From Stachybotrys elegans (lineage: Eukaryota > Ascomycota > Sordariomycetes > Hypocreales > Stachybotryaceae), in NCBI GenBank assembly GCA_020746835.1, contig JAGPNK010000003.1, positions 1,178,001 to 1,242,000 of the forward strand: a DNA stretch of 64,000 nt. The letters run 5' to 3'. Shown here in pieces: positions 56,468-64,000 of this stretch. A program made the position numbers and the translations under genes. Within the stretch, counting starts at the first letter, position 1, and each line of letters opens with the position of its first letter. The notes beneath the pieces are model-generated. The model did no database searches, had not been told where the DNA came from, and was given only the letters and a program-made list of their open reading frames with translations.

Positions 56468-58785
56468 TGCGACGATTACTGAAGCGCAGAAGATTGTGAG
56501 CGAGATCTTTAGAACGGCGGTTGAGATGAGAGGTAGTGAAAGTAGAATTTTAAGGGGAAATATGACTTCCCTTAAATACTTCTTTCTAACCATTTCCGTA
56601 CTATTCTTAGAGAAGTTGCATGGGGGGCGTAAGTTGTAAAGGCCTGTCAGAACGAGTAATTCTGGGGGCGCAAGTCTGCAGAAAGTCAGCTGAAGAAGTT
56701 GTATTGGGGGCATAAGTTTGGAAAGGTCCCTCGGAACGAGTAATATTAGTGGCGTAAGACTGTAGAAACGCCACCGGAGAAGAAGCATTAGGCTCATGAG
56801 TCAGTGCTCCCGTCAGAAATGCAGATAGACACTCGCTTTAGTCGAGACCGCATACGCTCTGTGGGAAGTATCTTTGCACCTGCTATTGGAATACTGCCCA
56901 TGCGGACCCAAAGATTGTAGCCAGTGGATTGCCAATCGAACCGTGTGCTGACAAGTTGGTATGTGTTAGCAGCCATCTACTTGGTCGCACATCCAGACGC
57001 CCTTTCCTCTGTCCCAAAGCGTCACGCCCAGAATCCCTGTCATCAAGAATTTTGCATTTCAAAACATATCTCCACATCTTGTAGTATGGAAGTCTATCAC
57101 CTGTTCAATCGTCAAGAGATCCCCGATCTTCAAAATAACTCTGGCCTTTGCCACCTTCCCGCGGAATCCCTTTTCGACCCAAAAAGTCGAGATATGAGGT
57201 GTGGGAATACCCTCTCTCCCTATTACCAATATTGCACTTTCAATATTGCATTCGATGGTGGTGTGGCAGTAAGTACTGAGGGGGGGCGGTGAAAATGTGA
57301 ACCAAGGTAACAGAATTGCACAATTTAGTCTAGAACCACATCAGTCTTATTGTACAGTCAACCCGGCATCATCGCTCAGAGGGGGTCTCCTCGAAGTCGC
57401 TGGTCTGTATCCCATTGGGGCACACGAACAGGAAATCCCACATAATCATTGGAAAATGCAATATTAGACTTTTCAATGTGAGCAGCAAATAAGCCAGAAA
57501 CTGTAATATAATAGCAATATTACAACCCGCCTGATAGCCATGTTCTATAAATAAATATCTCCTGCTTGTTTACTGCGACCTGCTTGCCCACCACGATGGC
57601 CGCCTCTCTTGGTCGTTCCTATTCGGTAATCTTCCGAGGGGTGCTCTGCCTCGACTAACCTCAGAAAACGTATGTCCCTCCTATTGCTCGAAAATGTCAG
57701 CCATATTGTATTCGGTGCACGAGGGCAAGATCGAGAGGTGACCAAGCTGATCGCGACGAAGGACACCAGCGGAAGACAGCCATGCGGCAAGATTACTAGG
57801 AATATTATTTCATAACCGCCTGACTTGAGACATGGAGTCCGAGGGGAAAGAGGATGAATACGTCCAGCCGGCCATCGACCTGGAGATCCTCTGCAATCAG
57901 CCGGATAACTTGGGCTCTGCATCCAGGCGGGTATGGGGCGACATGCCGTGGTGGCACCAATTCGGCGGGCTATCTGAACAGTGGATAGAGATCTACAATG
58001 AGACTAAAAGAGGCTTATATGGGATGAAACTCTCATTGGATATACACGAATTTCCTAGTAAATGTATCATGAAAATTGATGGAGTCCAGATTATTATGAC
58101 GTGGCGGGAATCTCGTATGTCTTGCATTGGGTTGCTGCTGTTGAGATATCCCTGAGTGCTCACTTGCAACTCGGGAGCTTTACGCAGAGAAGCGTTTTGT
58201 AAGACTGCAAGTTTTCCCTGCTCAATTTGTTTCATTCAACACCATACCAACCCTTACACCCTAATGACGATAGGTCATTAAGGGTTCCTTGTCAATGTTG
58301 CTGCCCGTGAGTAATGGTGGAGTAAAAGGACTTTCTCCGGACTTCGTTCGGAACCCCCGTCTTGGCGTGACGCTAATCATCACGTGAGATTATTAGATTG
58401 GATGGTATGGACAAGGATCGAATCTCAAGAGCAGCCTCATCTGGAGAACTTGAACTGTCAATTGCCAACGTGGGGGTGATGTATACGCAGCTATCTCCCT
58501 CCAGGACTTGTTGCGTCGACGCATACTGAGAGAGAGGAGGTCTGGCCATTGCACCTGGTATTGGTCGCAGAAGTCACGGTATTCCTAGATAACGGTCGGA
58601 AAAGTGCGAGACTGAACACATCTCGGTGACTAGACCGACGGTGAGGAGCCGACTCAACAGCTGCTCTCAGACAGTAGGCAGCGACGCGCATCCTCTGAAG
58701 CTCTCATGTTGCTTCTACGTTGACCAGAGGAATTAAGTTTGGGTTCCCTTCCTGATAAGGCACTCGCCTGTGACGCCACCAAACA
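56468..58785. other. gene-poor stretch with repeat copy C
   Basis: 2.3 kb without a supported gene. A 107-codon frame at 57832-58155 (WGDMPWWHQFGGLSEQWIEIY) is the best candidate but has no domain, splice structure or relative here. Dispersed repeat copy C is at 57391-57443. Confidence 0.45.
57391..57443 (+). repeat. short dispersed repeat, copy C
   Basis: A 53-bp block shared with 3956-4008 and, inverted, 50014-50066. All three lie outside clear genes. It may be one end of a small non-autonomous element, but no second terminus is obvious. Confidence 0.75.
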
Positions 58786-60719
58786 ATGGCTAGCAGCCTG
58801 GTCGCTTCAACCACCACGAGCGCCACACCCACGGCGTCAATCCTTCCGCTCATCATCACTCTCCAATCACATATAGATGGGGCCTCCGACTTCTATCCCT
58901 TTCGCGACCTATCCAGTCTCACGAGTGACCAGAGATTCAGTTTCCGGGAGTTGATCAGCGACGGTGTCGACGATGACCAGGACATTGTCCTCTTTCGTTC
59001 TGGCTGTCTCGTCGACGGCCAGCATGATTGCACTCGTGCCTGCGCAGATCCTGCGCTGATGTTCAGCTCATTGGAGTCCTTCTACAACTGTGCCGCTCTT
59101 GCTGCCGTTGCCTACTGGAACGCCGATCAGCATGCATACGCCATCAGCGATGAAGCGGAGCGCAATGCAAGCACTATTATGGGCGATGGATCCCTTGCCG
59201 ACTTCGACAACCGCCCTGTTTTGCAATCTTTCATTTCATGTGCGAGAGAAGCGTGTGCCGATGACGGGCTGTCGGAGCCTTGCGATCGCTCCATCACCTC
59301 GCTGTCCAATGCTAGCTCAACGCCCGAGCAGGTCTTTTTTGCAATGGAGCAGTTCTGCCCTGTCCTATCCGCAGAGATTAATCCCGATATATTCGGCCCA
59401 GGTGTAAGCAGACATCGTCCCCTCGTCCCCTTCGTCTCCTTTGCGTGTCTTGCTAAGACAGAAACTAGGTACTAATCTCATACTGCCTCCAAGTGTGCTT
59501 TTCTGGCATGCTGTATGCCCTGCTCAAGGCCTTCAACATCTTCGTCAGCTATACCCAAAAGAGCTCTGAGTTCAAACCGGGAAGAAGGGCCATGACACTC
59601 AACCGCATAGAGAGTATTATCTGGCGCGACTCTTCTGCCCTTTCCCGCACAAGTATCGCCATAGCTACAACCCTGGTAGAGTTTCAAGAGGCACAGTGCT
59701 GGTTCGTCTTTGCTGTCCAGATCTCATCCATTCTCGCCATTGTGGTCAACTCCGAGGACAGTGGCGCCCATTGGGGCGAACTCATCATGAACGCCGCAAC
59801 TGCATATCACGTCAGTCTTAATGGCGTGTTATGCATCTTCTTGATACAGGTGTGCCTGCACAATGAAGGTATCCGCAATTGGCATACCTTTCTGGGCTTC
59901 TTCGTCGAGTACCTCCTGGCGGCCGTGGCCACGAGCCAGCGCGTCTCTTGGAGAGCTGCCTTTGAGCTTTTCCGAACCCAAGGTAGTCTCGACTCTTGTG
60001 GTGGCAATCCTAGTCCCCGAACCTACTGTGCAACTACGAACGGAGCCGACGGCTATCAGCTTACCTTTTTCCCACATCCTTTGTTCTACAAACTTGTGTT
60101 TCTGACCTTGAACACCATCACCATTGTCGCTCTGTGCATAGACCAGCTCGCCTGGACTTTGCGCAGTCATCATCGCACTCGGCATGTACGCATCGGCCGT
60201 CATCGACTGGGACGATGGCCGGATGGACCCCTCAAGAAGGTCTGGTTGCTGCTCAAGACATGGTTCTGGCGATTTGTGGAGATTTCCTACGTCGTCACAA
60301 GTATCCTGTATCTGGTCTCACTGCTCAAAGTTGTCAATGCCAATAGTTTTGGAGGCTCCAAGTGGACATATGGCCAGATCATTGCAATGACAGTTTGGGG
60401 ACCGGTCATTGTGAAGCTTATCGATCTCATCATATCTGGCCCCCCAAGAATGATGTTCCCAGTCTCAATGCTGGTCCACCACGGCTACGGATCGACAATG
60501 TCATCAACAGGCGATATGGCCCGTCGACGGATTCCGAGACGGAGCCACGGGAACGGTCACCATCGCCCAGTCAGAGGATGCTTGCCCTCAACCGCCCAAA
60601 ACGTGGGCCAGCGGCCAGCGGCGCAGAAAAGTCAGCCACGGCTACCTGGAGGCTGCGAAGAAGGGATACACCGAACAGAGAAGCCCAGCCTCTACCTCCT
60701 CAAGCTTCAGAAGAAGTAA
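58786..60719 (+). CDS. fungal orphan seven-TM protein with extracellular domain
   Basis: Two exons, 58786-59403 and 59469-60719 (622 residues, 65-nt intron). About 200 extracellular residues with Cys pairs (SGCLVDG, CTRACADP, CAREACADD) precede NPDIFGPGVLISYCLQ, a motif I recall from Pezizomycotina membrane proteins at the start of span 1. Seven hydrophobic segments follow, near ISYCLQVCFSGMLYAL, CWFVFAVQISSILAIVV, SLNGVLCIFLIQVCL, WHTFLGFFVEYLLAAVA, LVFLTLNTITIVALCI, FVEISYVVTSILYLVSLL and IIAMTVWGPVIVKLI. There is no clear signal peptide. The C-terminal 100 residues are Arg/Ser-rich, and the plus-one frame (to 60799) gives a more natural tail (RLRIDNVINRRYG), so a frameshift near 60,460-60,480 is possible. 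It is convergent with the NRPS-like gene. Confidence 0.75.
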
Positions 60720-60895
60720 CTGAAAAACCCCAGCCTGAAGGCAACGAGGGCGAAGGCGAGCCGATGTTGAATATAGATGGGGGCAAGCCACAGGCGTAAA
60801 GTACATTGCGAACATTTTTCTCAGGCTCACGCCATTCATAGTATTGCAGCGAAATTCTCATTACACACATCTCATTCCCATCCAAGTGCCATGAC

Positions 60896-63492
60896 TCAGT
60901 TCGATGCATCAGCATCTCGCTCACGAGTTTGCATAAACATCTTCTGTCCCACCATATGAAGTTTCTTCCTATCCGTCTTATTCGAGGGGGTGCGTGGAAT
61001 CCAGTTTGCTAGCACCCAATTTTTAGGCACCATATGCACTGGCAGCATGTTGCTGATCGACCGCTTGATCTCTTGGATCCTGGGAAGAGCAAAGACGTCC
61101 TCCTCCGCATTGCTCAAAATCGGCTCGCCCTTCAATATGGGGCTGATGCTGCAAGGGTGGTCGTGCAAATACACGTAGGCAGAGAGAATGGGATTGGCGA
61201 CGCCATCAATTACACCCAAGAGGTCAACGACGACTGAGTCATTTGGCCCAAGACACTTCCTTATATGGTACTCTACTTCGAGAGCTTCCACACGACAGCC
61301 GTCCAGTTTGAGCATTGTGTCCTTTCGTCCAATGTACTGGATGGTTCCGTCATGGAGTAGTCGACCCAGGTCACCCGATCGATAAAGCCTGGCAGACACG
61401 CGGTCCGGATGCAGGTCGTGCATCCATCCCGGGACCTTGTCGACAAAGACAGCCTCAGAGCGCCTAGATATTTGATCAAGATACCGTCGCGATAAGTGGT
61501 GGCCTTCCATGAGAAGTTCACCAACTGCACCGACAGGCATCAAACGGTCCGGCGAAACGGGATCGACAATCCAGATGGCACCACTAGCGGGGCGACCGAT
61601 GCTGTCGCAGCGATCAGGGCTGACGTTGTCATTGTATGCACAGCATACTGCCACCTCGCCCATCCCATACTGATTAATGAGTTTGGTTCGGCTGGCCGTC
61701 CATTTGGTTATGAGATCGCTCGACATTGGCTCGCCACCAACGCACAGAATATCCAGACTCGGAACAAGCGCAGGATTTAGCTTGATGGCCACGGTTGGGG
61801 TGAGGAAGGAAATGTTGGGCTTCAGCGCATTGATCCCTTCCACTATGTCTTGAAGCGTCTTCGTGGAGCGAGGGACACAGCAACACCCACCAATGAGCAG
61901 GGGTGTCATGAACTCGAGGTTGCTGATATCGAAGCTGTAATCATCGAAATGGAGGAATCGAGTATGCGGCCCAAGCCCAAGGTTCTCGGCGTAGTTCAGG
62001 ATGGAGGTTGTATATGATTGGTGAGTCTGAATGATACCCTTTGGCTCTCCCGTGCTCCCAGACGTGAAGAGGACAAGGCAGGCATTGTCAGGTTGAACTA
62101 AGGTGGCAGGGCCTGTGTCGTATCTGGGCAGCGAGTAAATGAATTCTGGTGTTATTGCCAGTACATTCTCGACGTAGGGTCTGAATTGCTCTTCAAACTT
62201 GGGCGTAGTAATGAGAAGTTTTGACTTGGTTCTCATCACCACAGCGTCGAGATATCCTGGCGGGCTCAAGGCATGTATCGAGACGTAGGCACCGCCAGCC
62301 CTCAGGACTGCCAGCCGGGCAACAACAGCCCACATTGACTTCTCAAAGCAGCTAAAGACGTACGTCTCGGTGGAGACGCCCAGGCTTATGAGATGGTGTG
62401 CCAGGCGGCAGGAGAGGTCATCAAGCTCGCCGTAGGTCAGGTCGCCTTCCCAGCTGCAGACTGCTGTTCGGCCAGGAGTTGCCCGGCATTGCTTGACAAT
62501 CAAGTCATGAACCAATGAGTTCTCCAGGAGAGCCACCTTTTGTGTAAAATCCTGGATGAACTTCCGGTCATGAGGTGAGCAAGTCTCGATCTCACGGATG
62601 GAAAGTTGTGGCTCGGTCAGCATATCCGTGAGGATATAGTTGAATGTGCTGAGAATACTACTGGCCAGGTCTCGGCCTATCAGCTCTGGTGGGTAGCTGA
62701 TGTTGGTTGAGAACCGGCCGGTAGATGACTTGTTGATTGTGACGGACACAGTAGTCTATGATGAGTGTGAGCGAAGAAGACAAATAAGGCAGTATTTTGT
62801 TTACAGGAGGGGAAATGGCCGAGTGTCAGGGAAAGACTTACGGATTGGTGGGATGAATTGAGGTTCTCTTGAGAAGCATTGTGGTAAGTTATGGATGTGT
62901 TCCAGGTTCGAGAAGATGGGATTGGGGAGGCGAAGATGATCTCGTCTCGAGTAGGCACAAAGGCAACGCTGGTTGAGCGGCCATTGGTCATGCGTTGGAA
63001 GAAAGAGAGAACGTTCTCCGACTCGTCCATCCGGAAGAGACAAAGCATTGAGTCTGGGGTCTCGTCAACGCCATTAGTGCACCATACTCCATCATGTGCA
63101 CCATGGCCATTGAACTTGTGATGCTCACGACCAAGGCCATGGTACTCAAAGCAGATGACTTCCGAAGAGACGTAGCACTGGAGAGTCAGTGCCCATGCTG
63201 CCTTCAGAACGGCAGGCAGGGCGACACCCTGGCCTTTGAACCAGGACTCAATGGAGTTCCATCGGCCACTGATTGGGGTGGAAATGGTGTTGAAGGCAAC
63301 AGTTGACGACTCGTTGCTCGACGCAAGTGGCTTGGCTGATGTTGGAATCAGACAAGGGGGGAGACGAGGCGTAGGCCTTGCTGCCGCCTCGAGAAGATCA
63401 ATCTTCATCTGGGCTAAGGGAAGCTGGCTGACACCAAAAGCGTGCTTATTTGCAGAGAGAATAGACAAATCTTGGACAACCTGAGTAGCCAT
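60896..63492 (-). CDS. NRPS-like protein: partial condensation plus adenylation domain
   Basis: Two exons on the minus strand, 63492-62842 and 62755-60896 (836 residues, 86-nt intron in phase 0). The first about 270 residues resemble the C-terminal half of a condensation domain and lack the HHxxxDG motif. The adenylation domain follows: FTSGSTGEPKG (A3, about residues 448-458), FDDYSFDISNLEF (A4), NQYGMGEVAV (A5, Met and Gly where Pro-Thr is usual), YRSGDLGR (A7), GRKDTMLKLDG (A8) and NKTDRKKL (A10, with its Lys). No carrier (T) domain or reductase/thioesterase follows; the chain ends soon after A10. It could activate an amino or aryl acid and hand it to a separate carrier. The gene may belong to a cluster beyond 64 kb (inference). 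Confidence 0.9.
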
Positions 63493-64000
63493 GATTGAAG
63501 ACGGTAGTTCGTGGAGGGGGTTACGTAGACCAACGACTCCATCTCGTATGGGTTTATATAGACATGTAATCCTCCTTTCCCCAGGTCTCCCTCGCTTCCA
63601 GACGCGTAACGGCTATGGCACATCTCGACTCCCACTGCCGATGCTCTCGGCAAGGGGCGTACAAAGTCTAGCGCCTGAATACAGAGCCTCTTGGCCAAGC
63701 CCCTCCCTGATCCCCTCGGCTCACCTGAAATGCACAGCTGAGGTCGCACCATGCGCGGCCCTAAGGCCAACAGCCGTTGCCCTGCATGGATGCTGCAAGC
63801 TCACTCGGGTTAGGATCACCATCAAGGGAGAGCTGACAGCGCATATGCAGTTCTCTCTGGTGGAGCTGACCAGCACTTACTGCCCGATTGGGCCTACCTA
63901 AATTGAGTGCTGTCTGGTTCAGGTCCCCGGAGTCAGCTGGGGGATAGCGTCATGATGAAAAGGGTAAAAGTGGACGTTGTTCGTGACCGTTTGACGCCGG
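63493..64000. promoter_or_regulatory. promoter of the NRPS-like gene; end of window
   Basis: Minus strand TATATAAA at 63553-63560 lies 61-68 nt before the ATG at 63492. Beyond it no coding frame is supported up to the window end. Confidence 0.6.

Noticed and set aside
57832..58155. 107-codon frame with Trp-rich start
   Set aside because: No recognised family, no splice structure, and the opposite strand is equally open.
58430..58470. Fourth tRNA-Asn-like fragment (TTGAACTGTCAA word)
   Set aside because: Only the T-loop-like word matches; there is no acceptor, D-arm or anticodon stem.

Overview
The window is 64 kb of a filamentous ascomycete (Pezizomycotina) genome, most likely a Sordariomycete such as a member of Hypocreales. 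This rests on short 46-91 nt introns with GTRNGT donors and CTRAC branch sites, an Msb2 mucin sensor, a Zn2Cys6 regulator, a HET-domain gene, a cutinase with a GPI-type tail, a BIM1-like secreted protein, an NRPS-like adenylation protein, intron-bearing nuclear tRNA-Asn genes and C-to-T decay like repeat-induced point mutation (RIP). The order-level placement is inference. Intron boundaries were assigned by eye from splice motifs and reading phase. No transcript or database was available. | Layout: 1-7.5 kb has no gene I can support and ends in a long pyrimidine-rich leader. 7.7-10.3 kb is the Msb2-type signalling mucin. 12.4-18.0 kb holds a sulfite-oxidase-like Mo enzyme, an aldehyde dehydrogenase and a chromate/oxyanion (CHR) transporter, which could form a sulfur-oxyanion route. 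18.5-22.0 kb has a Rossmann-fold NAD(P)-binding protein and a secreted eight-exon LVIVD-type protein. 22.9-26.2 kb has a Zn2Cys6 regulator followed by an alcohol-acetyltransferase-like enzyme. | 26.3-34 kb is an accessory, decayed zone. It has a C-terminally membrane-anchored fungal-family protein whose 5' half is broken, a divergent protein with a HeLo-like front and a kinase-like rear, a relic copy of the first gene, and a HET-domain gene framed by two 256-261 bp direct repeats. One repeat copy carries RIP-like changes. | 34.8-42.6 kb carries mostly secreted or small-molecule enzymes: a cutinase, a small Cys-containing secreted protein, a nitronate monooxygenase and a PLC-like phosphodiesterase. 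43.0-45.6 kb is a pseudogene with four in-frame stops and a frameshift. 46.2-47.5 kb has three intron-containing tRNA-Asn(GTT) genes. 48.1-53 kb has a class II aldolase-like protein, a decayed fragment, a BIM1-like gene with an apparent one-base frameshift, and an MFS transporter. 54-56.5 kb has two more small secreted proteins. 58.8-63.5 kb has a seven-TM protein convergent with an NRPS-like protein that has a partial condensation domain plus an adenylation domain and no visible carrier domain. The mix of secreted hydrolases, small secreted proteins and specialised-metabolism genes suits a host- or plant-associated fungus; that lifestyle is inference.
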